NCBI GenBank assembly: GCA_902608385.1
Contig: CACLNT010000006.1
Location: forward strand, 1 to 64,000
Length of the DNA: 64,000 nt
Direction: 5' to 3'
From: an uncultured Pelagibacteraceae bacterium
Lineage (GTDB): Bacteria > Pseudomonadota > Alphaproteobacteria > Pelagibacterales > Pelagibacteraceae
The notes under the pieces were generated by a model. It made no database searches. It saw nothing but the letters and a program-made list of their open reading frames with translations, and was not told where the DNA came from. How positions within the stretch are numbered: the stretch's first letter is position 1; every line of letters begins with the position of its first letter. A program made the position numbers and the translations under genes. Positions 24,437 to 34,563 of this stretch are shown here, one piece after another.

Positions 24437-25196
24437 TGCACAAAAATAAACTCTCAAAATTTTTTGATGTAAAGTTTATCATTTCATTTGCGTTTACATT
24501 TTTTAGTTCTGCAAGTTTATTTATTGTATATTTTATGAAACTTGGTTCATTTTTTTTTCCACGCATTGGTATTGGGGCAAGAAAAGGGCTATCAGTTTCT
24601 ACTAAAAGTTTATCATTTGGTATTTTTGAAAAAGTTTTTTGAAGATCATAACTATTTTTAAAGGTTATTATGCCACTTGCAGAAAAATAAGAATTAAGTT
24701 TTTCCATATTTTTGAAAAAAGCGTAAGATCCAGTAAAGCAATGCATTAAAATTTTGGGTTTTTTATCTCTGTATTCATTTAGAATGTCAAAGGTTTCAGT
24801 TTCAGCATTTCTTGAATGGACAATAATTGGAACATCAGCTTCTAAAGATGCTTCAATATGTTTTTTAAAACTTTCAATTTGTTCGTTTTTTTGGCTATTA
24901 TTATAATAAAAATCCAAACCAGTTTCCCCTATTCCAATTAATTTAGGATGTTTTGAAATGTTTTCTATAATATCATTTGTTGTAATTTTATAATTTTTTG
25001 CTTCATGGGGATGAATTCCGTAAGTACCATAAATAATTTCATCAATATCTAAAATTTTTTGAATGTTTTTAAAACTTTGATTGGAAGTGCAAATTGTTAA
25101 TAATTTTTTTATGCCACCAATCTTAGCTCTATTTATAACTTCATTTAAATTAGCAAACAATGGGTCATGATCTAAATGACAATGTGAATCAATCAT
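24426..25196 (-). CDS. tatD: TatD-family metal-dependent hydrolase
   Basis: 256 residues. MIDSHCHLDHDPL carries the first metal-binding H-x-H, IGETGLDFYY and PIIVHSRNA the middle ligands, and VETDSPFLAP the final aspartate. These proteins are DNases or tRNA-linked deacylases (TatD/YcfH). The start overlaps metG by 8 bp and the end overlaps the MBL gene, giving the conserved tmk-holB-metG-tatD-MBL order of alphaproteobacteria. Confidence 0.92.
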   Translation of the reverse strand: MIDSHCHLDHDPLFANLNEVINRAKIGGIKKLLTICTSNQSFKNIQKILDIDEIIYGTYGIHPHEAKNYKITTNDIIENISKHPKLIGIGETGLDFYYNNSQKNEQIESFKKHIEASLEADVPIIVHSRNAETETFDILNEYRDKKPKILMHCFTGSYAFFKNMEKLNSYFSASGIITFKNSYDLQKTFSKIPNDKLLVETDSPFLAPIPMRGKKNEPSFIKYTINKLAELKNVNANEMINFTSKNFESLFLCNEN

Positions 25197-26730
25197 TATT
25201 ACTATCTATTTTTTTAAACAAGATATCAATTTTATTAATTTTACTGTTAGATATTAGTTCAGTGTGATTTTTAATAGTTTTGAACTTTATATCTTTTTCA
25301 TCAATGTTAAAAATTTTTAATACTTTTAATGACGATGAAGGTATTATTGGATACAACATAATAGAAATTTTTCTTATTACTTCTAACGCAACATAAACAA
25401 TTGTATTTAATCTTTTTATATCAGATTTTTTGTTCCAAGGTGCTTCATCATTAAAATATTTATTAGCTGCAAAAAGGTTTTCAATAATAAAATTCATGTA
25501 TGAATTTAAATCTTGATTGTCCATGTCGTTTGTTAATTTATCAAAATTATTCTTAAATCTATCCAAAAGAACTAGATCTTCTTTTGAAAAGGTATCTTTT
25601 TCAGGTATTAATAAATTGAAATTTTTTTCATTAAATGAAATAACCCTTTGACAATAATTGCCATAATTGTTTGCTAAATCGCTATTAATACAACTCTCAA
25701 GTTTTTCTTGTGATATGTTCCCATCGTTTCCAAAAGAAACTTCTTTTGCAAGATAGTATCTTAGTGGGTCTAGACCGTATTTGTCTATTATTTCAATTGG
25801 ATCCAATATGTTTCCTTTAGATTTTGACATCTTTTCATCACCAGCTAAAATCCATCCATGTCCATATATCCTGTTTGGTGGAGAAATGTCTGCGGCCAAT
25901 AAAAAAGCTGGCCAATAAACAGCATGAAATCTTAAAATATCTTTTCCAATTAAATGAAGAGATGCAGGCCAAAAATCTTTATAAAGTTTATCGTTTTCAT
26001 TTGGATAATTCAGCGCACTAATATAATTTGTCAGTGCATCTAACCAAACATAAATAACATGTTCATTATTAGATGGAACTTTAATTCCCCATGAAAAAGA
26101 TTTTCTACTTACAGATAAATCCTTCAATCCGCTTTTAACAAAACTTATAACTTCATTTTTTCTCGCATTGGGTAAAATAAAATTTGGATTTTCTGAATAA
26201 AATTTCAACAATTTATCTTGCCATTTTGAAAGTTTGAAAAAATAAGATTCTTCTTCCACCCACTCTACTGCTGATCCAGAACTTTTGGATATTTTTTTAT
26301 TATCAAATTCTTCAACTTCATCATCAGAATAAAAAGCTTCATCTGATACTGAATACCAACCAGAATACTTTGATAAATAAATTTCTTTTTTTTTTTCTAA
26401 TATATTCCATAAATGCTGAACTGATTTTTCATGTCTTTTTTCTGTAGTCCTTATAAAATCATTGTTTGATAAATTTAATGTTTTTGACAAATCCTTAAAT
26501 GTTTTGCTAATCTCATCACAAAAAGACAATGGATCCATACCTCTTTTTTTCGCTGACCTTTGAATTTTTTGACCATGTTCATCCGTCCCTGTTAAAAAAT
26601 ATACATTAAAACCTTGAATTTTTTTAAATCTAGCAAAAAGATCTGCAACTATACTTGAATATGCATGACCCATATGTGGTTTTGCAGAAGGATAATAAAT
26701 TGGTGTGGTAATATAAAAATTTTTATCCAT
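25189..26730 (-). CDS. metG: Methionyl-tRNA synthetase
   Basis: 513 residues, the short form without the C-terminal tRNA-binding (EMAP) domain. The HIGH-type motif is PHMGHAYS near residue 18, KMSKS occurs as GDEKMSKSKGN, and IGKDILRFHAVYWPAFL is the class I core. The zinc-knuckle cysteines seen in some MetG proteins are missing in the connective domain, giving the single-insert MetG2-like subtype. It charges tRNA-Met. It overlaps both holB and tatD by 8 bp. Confidence 0.95.
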   Translation of the reverse strand: MDKNFYITTPIYYPSAKPHMGHAYSSIVADLFARFKKIQGFNVYFLTGTDEHGQKIQRSAKKRGMDPLSFCDEISKTFKDLSKTLNLSNNDFIRTTEKRHEKSVQHLWNILEKKKEIYLSKYSGWYSVSDEAFYSDDEVEEFDNKKISKSSGSAVEWVEEESYFFKLSKWQDKLLKFYSENPNFILPNARKNEVISFVKSGLKDLSVSRKSFSWGIKVPSNNEHVIYVWLDALTNYISALNYPNENDKLYKDFWPASLHLIGKDILRFHAVYWPAFLLAADISPPNRIYGHGWILAGDEKMSKSKGNILDPIEIIDKYGLDPLRYYLAKEVSFGNDGNISQEKLESCINSDLANNYGNYCQRVISFNEKNFNLLIPEKDTFSKEDLVLLDRFKNNFDKLTNDMDNQDLNSYMNFIIENLFAANKYFNDEAPWNKKSDIKRLNTIVYVALEVIRKISIMLYPIIPSSSLKVLKIFNIDEKDIKFKTIKNHTELISNSKINKIDILFKKIDSNND

Positions 26731-27658
26731 TCAAAACCTTTGATTTAAATTCCATAAATAAACTTTCATAATCTAAATTAAACTTATTTGTATAATTAAT
26801 TTTATGGATGAACTTGTAATAAAAAGCAAAAATTTTATTTTTTTGTTGAGACTCATATAAAATCCTTAGAAAATATAATTCAATTAAAGTAAATATATTT
26901 GATTTAATAAAATCATTTTTTTTATAATGACTTTCATTAATTAAAAGAAGCAGAAAAGTTTTTAAAGTATATTCATGTAATTTTATTTTATTTTCTCTTG
27001 CAAAATTTATAAGACCAATAAAATCTCCAGGTTTAAAGTAAAAATTAATTAAATCTTTATTAAATAATTCATAAATATTTTCATTTAATAAAGAATTAGC
27101 TGCATAGATTGACTGTTCAAATGTTAAATTAATTTTAAAGAGTAAGCATCTAGATTTTAATGTTTTTATTATTTTTTTTAAATCATTGTGGACAAGGATA
27201 AAAAAAAGATTTTCATTAGGTTCTTCAATTATTTTTAATAAGGCATTAGATGAATTAGCATTAAGATGCTCTACATTGTCAATTAACACAAACCGTGGTT
27301 CATTATTGAAACTTGATTTATTGGCATAATTAATCATGTTTCTTATTTGTGAAATTTCAATATTTTTTTTATCTTCCATTAAATCAATTAAATGAAAATT
27401 AGGATGTGAACCATTTTTAATTAATTTGAATGAAGTATTTTCTGTATTAATCTCATTTAATTTAATATTGTAAGAATTCTCTTTATTAATTGAAAATACA
27501 TAATTTATAAAATGATAAGCTAAAGTTGCTTTTCCACAACCTTTTGATCCACTAAACAAAATTTTATTAGGTAATTTTTTAGAAGTAAATAAATCTACTA
27601 TTTCATTAAAAATATGACTAAGTCCATAAAGTTTTGTTTGATCTATAGGTTTGTTCAT
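26723..27658 (-). CDS. holB: DNA polymerase III delta' subunit
   Basis: 311 residues. Weakly conserved AAA+ clamp-loader subunit: a P-loop-like SGSKGCGKATLAYHF near 37-51, a box with NSSNALLKIIEEP, and the SRC motif as LKSRCLLF. Zinc-finger cysteines of typical delta' are absent. It helps load the sliding clamp. Position between tmk and metG supports the call. Confidence 0.88.
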   Translation of the reverse strand: MNKPIDQTKLYGLSHIFNEIVDLFTSKKLPNKILFSGSKGCGKATLAYHFINYVFSINKENSYNIKLNEINTENTSFKLIKNGSHPNFHLIDLMEDKKNIEISQIRNMINYANKSSFNNEPRFVLIDNVEHLNANSSNALLKIIEEPNENLFFILVHNDLKKIIKTLKSRCLLFKINLTFEQSIYAANSLLNENIYELFNKDLINFYFKPGDFIGLINFARENKIKLHEYTLKTFLLLLINESHYKKNDFIKSNIFTLIELYFLRILYESQQKNKIFAFYYKFIHKINYTNKFNLDYESLFMEFKSKVLNG

Positions 27659-28273
27659 TTAAATCAATTTATTAATTTTTTTAATAATTATTTCTTTATT
27701 TATTGCAATATCAATGTTTGAATTAATTTTTAAGTATTTTTTCTTATTTTTGCTAGCAATCTTTATAAAACCTGATTGAACCTTTTTGTAAAATGACATT
27801 TCAAATTTATCGTACCTGTTTAGTTTTTTTCTTTGCTTTAATCTTATTTTCATATTTTTTTCATTTACTAAATTTAAAAATGTGAAGCTAACCTTGATAT
27901 TTTTAAGTAAAAAATTACTAATTTCATTGATAAAATTAATATTAATACCCATTCCATAGTGCTGATAAGCAAATGTTGAATCTACGAATCTATCTATTAA
28001 AATTATTTTTTTTCCTACATTCTTCATTATTATATTTTTTAGATTTTCGTTTCTGGCAGCAAAATATAGCAATAGGTCAGTAACTTTATCAAAATTAGAT
28101 TTATTATTTAATATTAACTTTCTAATCTTTTCAGAGTTTTGATTTCCGCCAGGTTCTCTAATTTTAATAAATTTTTTACCTTTTTTTTTTAGATATGTCG
28201 CTACATTATTAATATGTAGAGATTTTCCAGATCCTTCTATGCCTTCAAAAACAATTATTGGTTTTTTATACAT
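27659..28273 (-). CDS. tmk: Thymidylate kinase
   Basis: About 204 residues. P-loop FEGIEGSGKS at the N-terminus, the DR motif in LIDRFVDSTFAYQHYG, and the lid arginines in RLKQRKKLNRYDKFE. It phosphorylates dTMP to dTDP. ATG at 28273 was chosen over the adjacent GTG at 28276. It overlaps the end of the carboxypeptidase gene by 8 bp and touches holB. Confidence 0.93.
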   Translation of the reverse strand: MYKKPIIVFEGIEGSGKSLHINNVATYLKKKGKKFIKIREPGGNQNSEKIRKLILNNKSNFDKVTDLLLYFAARNENLKNIIMKNVGKKIILIDRFVDSTFAYQHYGMGININFINEISNFLLKNIKVSFTFLNLVNEKNMKIRLKQRKKLNRYDKFEMSFYKKVQSGFIKIASKNKKKYLKINSNIDIAINKEIIIKKINKLI

Positions 28274-29426
28274 CACCCCAGATTAAATAATTAATTGACC
28301 TAACTAATCTGGAAAGAATATTCACTTTTTTAATGTTTTCATAGGCTAACAAGTCATATTCATCGATAACTTCATCTTTATATGAAATTTTTAATTTACC
28401 AACCACATCGTCTTTAATTATTGGTGCTTCTATTGGTCCATTATAATTTATTACAACTTTTAAATATCTTTTCCTTGCTTTGGGAATTGTTTTGTAAACA
28501 TTTTCTTTAATATAAACTTTAACTTTATCTTTTTTTCCAAGCCATACATCTAATTCATCAATCTCTTTATCTTTACTAACAATTTGTATTAAATCAAAAT
28601 TGGTGATTCCATATGTTAAAAGTTTTGCAGATTGTTTTGATCTTTTTTTTTTTGTTTCAAAACCACTAGCAACTGCTGTGACTCGTCTATCTTTTTTTTT
28701 CATTGATGATGCAAGTGAATATTTTTCGTAAGCTAAGAAACCTGTTTTAATTCCATCTACACCCATGTTTTTATATAATAATGGATTTCTATTTCCTTGA
28801 GTAATTGGATCTCCACCAGTACGGTCCCAAGTAAATTTTTTCTCTTTAAAATATTCATAGTAATCAGGATAATTTTTAATCAAATAATTTGACATAATTA
28901 AAATGTCTCTAACTGTAGATAGATTATCTGCAGCGTTGATGCCTGAGGAATTAGAAAAATTTGTATTTTCCATTCCGATTTCTTTTGCTTTTACAGTCAT
29001 CATGATTGCAAATTCTTCTTCAGTGCCAGCTATACCTTCAGCCAAAGCTATGCAAGCATCATTTCCTGATGCAACGATTATGCCTCTTAGTAAGTTTTCA
29101 ACAGAAATCTCATCTCCAACCATTATGAACATTGATGAATAACCAGCCTCAGATAATCTCCATGCATTTTCAGAAACAATAAATTTATCTTCCAAACTTA
29201 AATCTCCATTTTTCAATAAATCAAAAGCTATTATTGAAGTCATTATTTTAGTCATTGAAGCAGGAAATATAGGAAGGTCAGCGTCCTTTTCATAAAGAAT
29301 TTCACCTGATAAATAATCTTGTAGAATTGCAGTCCTAGCATTTATATCAAACTGTGCTTTAACAGGAGTAAATAAAAATAATCCTATTATTATTTTAATT
29401 AAATAATTTTTAGTTATATTTTTCAT
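28266..29426 (-). CDS. D-alanyl-D-alanine carboxypeptidase (PBP5/6 family)
   Basis: About 386 residues from ATG 29426. A signal peptide (to about TPVKAQ) exports it. The three penicillin-binding motifs are SMTK in FPASMTKIMTS, SGN in IVASGNDACIALAEG, and KTG in DGIKTGFLAYEKYS. A C-terminal PBP5 beta-domain follows. It trims the terminal D-Ala of peptidoglycan stem peptides in the periplasm. The alternative upstream start at 29462 would extend into the preceding gene. Dac-tmk coupling is conserved in alphaproteobacteria. Confidence 0.92.
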   Translation of the reverse strand: MKNITKNYLIKIIIGLFLFTPVKAQFDINARTAILQDYLSGEILYEKDADLPIFPASMTKIMTSIIAFDLLKNGDLSLEDKFIVSENAWRLSEAGYSSMFIMVGDEISVENLLRGIIVASGNDACIALAEGIAGTEEEFAIMMTVKAKEIGMENTNFSNSSGINAADNLSTVRDILIMSNYLIKNYPDYYEYFKEKKFTWDRTGGDPITQGNRNPLLYKNMGVDGIKTGFLAYEKYSLASSMKKKDRRVTAVASGFETKKKRSKQSAKLLTYGITNFDLIQIVSKDKEIDELDVWLGKKDKVKVYIKENVYKTIPKARKRYLKVVINYNGPIEAPIIKDDVVGKLKISYKDEVIDEYDLLAYENIKKVNILSRLVRSINYLIWGDV

Positions 29427-30174
29427 TTTTAATAATTTCGATATTTTCAAATTCCAATACATTTATATCATTAAAAGCTTTTTGTAGAGAATTTATGTCG
29501 TAAAAAGGCCCTAAAAAAACTCTAAATTGTGTATTTGATAAAGTGTGTATTGAAGCTTTATTAACAGAAGTTTCTTTTTTGATTCTATCAAGCATTGAGA
29601 TTGCAGTATTTTTAAAATAAAAGTCTGCAATTTTTATTGAATAATCAAATTTATTTTCAACAGCATCATCAGAAATAATAATTTCTGAATTTAAATCGTC
29701 AACGTTAATACTTTCAATTGGAGCTTTATCAGCTACATTTTTTTCTTCCTCAAAAGTTTTTGCTTTTTTAGCAACGAATGATGAATTGTGTAAAATTTCA
29801 ATTATTTCAATATATGGTTCGTTTAAATTCAAATCAATTTCTTTAGATATACGATTAGATATTACAGAATTGTTAAATATTGGATATTTTGTTTTATTCC
29901 CTACTTTTGCAATAATAGTCTTATTATTTAAAATATTTTTAATTTTCACAGTTGTGCCTTTTTTTAAATTTTTTTGAAAAATAACCAAACCCCTGTTATC
30001 CATTTTTTTTGAAATTGTTTTATTTTTAAAAAGTTTTTCATCATAGACAAGAGCAAACCCTTTATTTTGAAAGCCATTTATTTTTAATGGTTTAATATCA
30101 TTATTGACAACATTATAGGTTGAGCAAGCACTAAATAAAAAAAAGAATATAATTAAAATATTTTTATAATTCAT
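29410..30174 (-). CDS. RlpA-like SPOR-domain lipoprotein, degenerate barrel
   Basis: 254 residues. Lipoprotein signal ending in FSAC (Cys17). The middle (about 60-125: KKGTTVKIKNILNNKTIIAK, later KEIDLNLNEPYIEI) lines up with the end of the RlpA double-psi barrel, but the usual ASWYG entry and the catalytic F-x-G-R-x-T-A-x-G-E box are missing. A C-terminal SPOR-like domain (about 180-250, with FRVFLGPFYDINSLQKAFNDI) would bind denuded septal glycan. It lies exactly where rlpA is found, between mltB and dac. Lytic activity is doubtful. Confidence 0.65.
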   Translation of the reverse strand: MNYKNILIIFFFLFSACSTYNVVNNDIKPLKINGFQNKGFALVYDEKLFKNKTISKKMDNRGLVIFQKNLKKGTTVKIKNILNNKTIIAKVGNKTKYPIFNNSVISNRISKEIDLNLNEPYIEIIEILHNSSFVAKKAKTFEEEKNVADKAPIESINVDDLNSEIIISDDAVENKFDYSIKIADFYFKNTAISMLDRIKKETSVNKASIHTLSNTQFRVFLGPFYDINSLQKAFNDINVLEFENIEIIKNEKYN

Positions 30175-31162
30175 TTGAAAATTTATTTTTTAAAGTACAT
30201 ACTGCAAGAGCAAATCTTAGTGATCGATTCCATTTTAGAATTAATTCATAATTATCAAAAACTATATATGCAGGGCTTAGTTTATTGGCATTTTCAACAA
30301 TATCTTTATCAGGTGTAATTATCGCTGCAGTTAGGTCTTTGTTAATATCAAGTTTGTCAAAATCAATAATATATTTTCCAAAATAACTTAATTTTTTTTT
30401 ATTTTTAATATTTCTAGCTGAGGTATTTAAAAATTTCATTGGTGTTTCATCAGATAAATTAACCTTAGCAAAACATGGTTTATTTTTTTTCCAACCGATC
30501 TTATTAATATAATTTGCAGCAGAGGCAAATGAATCTTCTACATGATGTAGTTCAATAACATCATTACTATTGTAATCAATTGCATAGTTTTTTATTGTTG
30601 TTGGCATAAATTGAAAATTTCCAAAAGCTCCAGCCCATGAGCCAAATAGAGTTTTATGATCAATTATACCGCCATCAACTAATTTAAGTATAGTAATTAA
30701 CTCATTTGTAAAAAATTCACTTCTTCTTTTATCAAAACTTAAAGTTGCTAAAGAAGAAAGAATGTCCATTTTGCCGACATATGTGCCATAGTTGGTTTCA
30801 ATAGCCATTAACGACAACAATAATTCTTTTTCAACTAAAAAGTCTTTATCAATTTTATTAATTAAAATTTTATTTTTCAAATAAAAACTAATACCCTTTT
30901 CTAATTTTTTTTCAGATGAGCGTTTAGTTATATATGTAATTGTGTCTTCATAAAATTCTGGCTGAAAACGATCATATTCTATAACTTTTGGTAAAAATTT
31001 TACATTAGACATTGATGTATTATATGTTTTTACAGAAATCCCATTTTTAAGAGCTATTTTTTTAAAAGATTTAAGCCAATCTGAAAAAGATTGTTCGCTA
31101 GAAATAGCTGGAGAAAAAAATAAAATAATAAATAAAATAATTAAATTTCTAATGATTGTCAT
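30164..31162 (-). CDS. Lytic murein transglycosylase, MltB family
   Basis: 332 residues with an N-terminal signal peptide (about 1-21) and no lipobox. The catalytic glutamate is in LSLMAIETNYGTYVG, followed by SFDKRRSEFFTNELI and GSWAGAFGNFQFMPTTIKNY, the MltB/SLT core. It cleaves peptidoglycan glycan strands in the periplasm. There is no peptidoglycan-binding C-terminal domain. It overlaps rarD upstream and the RlpA-like gene downstream. Confidence 0.9.
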   Translation of the reverse strand: MTIIRNLIILFIILFFSPAISSEQSFSDWLKSFKKIALKNGISVKTYNTSMSNVKFLPKVIEYDRFQPEFYEDTITYITKRSSEKKLEKGISFYLKNKILINKIDKDFLVEKELLLSLMAIETNYGTYVGKMDILSSLATLSFDKRRSEFFTNELITILKLVDGGIIDHKTLFGSWAGAFGNFQFMPTTIKNYAIDYNSNDVIELHHVEDSFASAANYINKIGWKKNKPCFAKVNLSDETPMKFLNTSARNIKNKKKLSYFGKYIIDFDKLDINKDLTAAIITPDKDIVENANKLSPAYIVFDNYELILKWNRSLRFALAVCTLKNKFSNEL

Positions 31163-32021
31163 ATAAATCTTTTAAATAAATAAATACAGCAATCCATATA
31201 ATAATGAAACTTATGAATTTTTCTGTAGAAAATGTTTCATTATAATAAAAAAAACCAAGCAAAAACTGTCCAGTTGGAGTTATAAAAAAAATCATGCCAG
31301 ATGGTCCTAATCCAGAAAGCTGAACTCCTTTAATATATAAAAATAATGGAATTACCGTCATTGGGCCGGCTAAAAATATTAAACCTAGCAATGATGGATT
31401 TGTTAAAGAAAAATCATTTAAATTATTTTTAAAAATTAAATAAAAAATAATAAGTGCTATAGGTAATATAAATAAACTTTCAATAAATAAACCAATATCA
31501 GTATCTACATCAATTTTTTTCCTTAACAGATTATATATGCTCCACAAAAAAGCTACTGCAAAACCAACCCATGGCAATGAATCAAGGTTAAGTAAAAGAT
31601 ATAATGTTGCTAAAACAATTAAAAATATGGAAATAATTCTTTTTTTATTTAATTTTTCTTTAAAAAAAATATAACCAAAAAAAACACTTAAAATAGGAAA
31701 TATAAAATACCCAAAACTAGCATCAATAATTTTATTTGTAGATACAGCATAAATCCATATCGACCAGTTACCAAAAATTAAAATACTTGTTATAAATAAA
31801 ATTAAAGCTGTTTTTTTATCCGAGAGAATTTTTTTAAATATAGTCCATTTACCAAAAAGAAAAGTTGTAACTAAAAGAATTAATGCAGTCCAAATACATC
31901 TGTGCACAACAACTTCAAATGTTCCTATAAATGAAATGTATTGAAAATAATATGTGCCAAGAACTCCCCACCAAAAAGAACCTAGACTTGAAGAAATTAT
32001 ACCTTTGTTAAAACTTTTCAT
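31149..32021 (-). CDS. rarD: RarD-type EamA transporter
   Basis: 290 residues with ten spans in two EamA halves. KGIISSSLGSFWWGVLGTYY near the N-terminus and VEVVVHRCIWTALILL-like VHRCIW match RarD, as does the late QLSGLGPSGMIFFITPTGQFLLG. RarD proteins export small molecules; the original chloramphenicol link is not a proven physiological role. It starts the mltB-to-MBL minus-strand run, overlapping mltB by 14 bp. Confidence 0.85.
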   Translation of the reverse strand: MKSFNKGIISSSLGSFWWGVLGTYYFQYISFIGTFEVVVHRCIWTALILLVTTFLFGKWTIFKKILSDKKTALILFITSILIFGNWSIWIYAVSTNKIIDASFGYFIFPILSVFFGYIFFKEKLNKKRIISIFLIVLATLYLLLNLDSLPWVGFAVAFLWSIYNLLRKKIDVDTDIGLFIESLFILPIALIIFYLIFKNNLNDFSLTNPSLLGLIFLAGPMTVIPLFLYIKGVQLSGLGPSGMIFFITPTGQFLLGFFYYNETFSTEKFISFIIIWIAVFIYLKDLYDNH

Positions 32022-32130
32022 TTTACTAATTTTTTAAAGGTACTTTTTAGTAACAAATAAGAAAATAACAAATATAAATTGCTTATTTTTTAGTTGAATT
32101 TAATTATTATGGTTATAAACACTCACTAAC

Positions 32131-32220
32131 GGAGAGATGGCTGAGCGGTTGAAAGCACCGGTCTTGAAAACCGGCAAAGGGGCAACTCTTTCCTGGGTTC
32201 GAATCCCAGTCTCTCCGCCA
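32131..32220 (+). tRNA. tRNA-Ser (UGA)
   Basis: A 90-nt class II tRNA with a long variable arm. Acceptor GGAGAGA/TCTCTCC, anticodon TGA in GTCTTGAAAACC, variable arm near GGGGCAACTCTTTCC, T-arm TGGGTTCGAATCCCA, CCA encoded. The CCA end directly abuts the stop codon of convergent sdhE with no spacer. Confidence 0.97.
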
Positions 32221-32487
32221 TTATTTATTATTATAACTAAATTTTCTAAAAAGTTTCGTAACTCTATTTTCTTCAATATTAATATTTACGAGTAAACCTT
32301 GATGATATTTATAAAGATTTTCATCGTCAATATCTAATAAGTTAGAAAGATTAACTAATTCTTGCTGATTTAAATTATTAATAATTTTTTTAGTAAATAA
32401 ACTCATTAAATTATCCATTTCTTTAGATCCCCTATATGAAGATCTATAAATAATTTTTTTTTTTAATTCGTCTATATTAAAGTTCAT
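32221..32487 (-). CDS. sdhE: Succinate dehydrogenase flavinylation factor SdhE (SDHAF2 family)
   Basis: 88 residues. The family signature RSSYRGSKEMDNLMSLF at about 15-31 contains the RGxxE motif needed for FAD attachment to SdhA. It lies next to recG on the opposite strand, as in most alphaproteobacteria. The gene ends flush with the tRNA-Ser end. Confidence 0.9.
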   Translation of the reverse strand: MNFNIDELKKKIIYRSSYRGSKEMDNLMSLFTKKIINNLNQQELVNLSNLLDIDDENLYKYHQGLLVNINIEENRVTKLFRKFSYNNK

Positions 32488-32511
32488 ATTTTTTAATATA
32501 TTATATTTTAG

Positions 32512-34563
32512 ATGAAATATACGAGTAATTATAAATTTTTACTAGAAGACCTGAGTAAACTAAAAGGAGTTGGAAAAAAAACTAGTGAAATTTTAAAAAA
32601 TAAAAAAATTAACAATTTATTTGATTTACTTTGGAGATTGCCCAAATCATATATCGATAGAACTGAAAATAATAATATTAATGAATTACAAATAGGACGA
32701 ATTCACACTATAACAGTTTTAGTTAAAAAATATTCATTTCCCAGAATTAGAAACTTGCCAAACAGAGTTACCTGTGAAGATAACACTGGTACAATTGATT
32801 GTGTTTTTTTTAACTCTTATGAAGGATATATAAAAAAAATTTTACCTTTACATGAAGAAGTAACTATAAGTGGCAAAATAAGCATTTTTAATAAAAAATA
32901 CCAAATAACAAATCCAAGATATGTATCAAAAGATAAAGCTTTGATTGAAAAAATTCATTCTAAATACAATCTAACAGCAGGAATCAGTCAAAAAATATAC
33001 AATAAAATCATTGATCAAATTTTAAAAAATTTACCTATTTTGAAAGAATGGCTTCATAGTGAAGTTTTAAAAAAATTTGACAATGAATCTTGGAATGATT
33101 CAATAAAAAAATTGCATAATCCAAAAAATATAGGAAATTTTAAATCCAATTTTTATAGGCGTTTAGCATTCGATGAAATTTTAGCTTCACATTTAATATC
33201 CTCAGAAATTAGAAAAAAAATAAAGAAAGTTAAAAAAAAAGAAAAAAAATTTTCCAATGAATCAAGTAGAAAAGTAATATCAAGATTAAGTTACAAACTA
33301 ACAAATGAACAAAATAAATCATTAACAGAAATTAATAAAGATCTAACATCAAAAAATAAAATGTTTAGATTGTTACAAGGAGATGTCGGAAGTGGAAAAA
33401 CTATAGTCGCATTAATTTCAGCTTTGAATGTAATTGAGTCTGGATATCAAGTTGCCTTTATGGCGCCAACAGAAATATTATGCAGACAACATTATAAATT
33501 GGCAAAAAAAATATATTCTAATAAAATTAAAATTGAAATATTAACCGGTAAAAGTGATTATTACGAAAAAAAGAGAATAAATAAAGAAATTAATTCTAAA
33601 AAAATTAATATATTGTTTGGTACACACTCCTTATTTCAGAAAAAAATTAAATTTAGTAATCTAGGTTTCATAATTATAGACGAGCAGCACAAATTTGGTG
33701 TGAGACAAAGAAAATCTTTATCTGATAAAGGTGGAATTAATTGTGATGTCCTTTTAATGTCAGCAACTCCTATACCAAGAACTCTAATTATGTCTGTATA
33801 TGGTGATATGGATATTTCAATAATTAAAGAAAAACCAAATCATAGAAAAGAAATATTAACCTATAGTAAATTAGAAGATAAAATAGATGATGTGATTAGA
33901 TTTATAAAAAAAGAATTGAATAATAAAAATCAAGTCTTTTGGGTTTGTCCGTTAATAGAAGAATCAAAAAAAATAGATCATCAATCAGCAATTAAAAAAT
34001 TTGATTATTTAAGTAAAATTTTTCCAGGAAAAGTTGCACTCCTACATAGCAAGATTGATAAATTAGAAAAAGAAAACATATTAAATAATTTTTTAAATAA
34101 TAAATTTCAGATTTTAGTTTCAACAACTGTAATTGAAGTGGGTATAGATTTCCCTAATGCTACTACAATTGTAATTGAAAATGCAAATAAATTTGGTTTA
34201 TCACAATTACATCAATTAAGAGGTAGAGTTGGAAGAGGCTTAAAACAATCTTCATGTATATTAATATTTAAAAAAAATTTAAGCAAAAATGCTAGAAAAA
34301 GAATTAAAATTTTAAAAAATTCTAACGATGGTTTTTTAATATCAAAAGAAGATATGAAACTAAGAGGTTTTGGTGATTTATTAGGATTTAAGCAAAGTGG
34401 TCTAAAAAGTTTTAAATTAGCTGATCCAGTACATAATGAAGATTTATTTATATTAGCTGAAAATGAAATTAAAAGAATTGAGATTGAAGAAAAAAATTTA
34501 ATTAAATATAAACCTTTAATTAAATTATATGATCAAGCAGATGTAATTAATGATTTAATTTAA
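32512..34563 (+). CDS. recG: ATP-dependent DNA helicase RecG
   Basis: 683 residues. An N-terminal wedge/OB domain (KGVGKKTSEILKNKKINNLF, then TITVLVKKYSFPR) is followed by the helicase core: Walker A GDVGSGKT, Walker B DEQHKFGVRQR, motif III SATPIPRT, and LRGRVGRG of motif VI. It remodels stalled replication forks and branched DNA. It overlaps the convergent DUF502 gene by 4 bp. Confidence 0.96.
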   Translation: MKYTSNYKFLLEDLSKLKGVGKKTSEILKNKKINNLFDLLWRLPKSYIDRTENNNINELQIGRIHTITVLVKKYSFPRIRNLPNRVTCEDNTGTIDCVFFNSYEGYIKKILPLHEEVTISGKISIFNKKYQITNPRYVSKDKALIEKIHSKYNLTAGISQKIYNKIIDQILKNLPILKEWLHSEVLKKFDNESWNDSIKKLHNPKNIGNFKSNFYRRLAFDEILASHLISSEIRKKIKKVKKKEKKFSNESSRKVISRLSYKLTNEQNKSLTEINKDLTSKNKMFRLLQGDVGSGKTIVALISALNVIESGYQVAFMAPTEILCRQHYKLAKKIYSNKIKIEILTGKSDYYEKKRINKEINSKKINILFGTHSLFQKKIKFSNLGFIIIDEQHKFGVRQRKSLSDKGGINCDVLLMSATPIPRTLIMSVYGDMDISIIKEKPNHRKEILTYSKLEDKIDDVIRFIKKELNNKNQVFWVCPLIEESKKIDHQSAIKKFDYLSKIFPGKVALLHSKIDKLEKENILNNFLNNKFQILVSTTVIEVGIDFPNATTIVIENANKFGLSQLHQLRGRVGRGLKQSSCILIFKKNLSKNARKRIKILKNSNDGFLISKEDMKLRGFGDLLGFKQSGLKSFKLADPVHNEDLFILAENEIKRIEIEEKNLIKYKPLIKLYDQADVINDLI

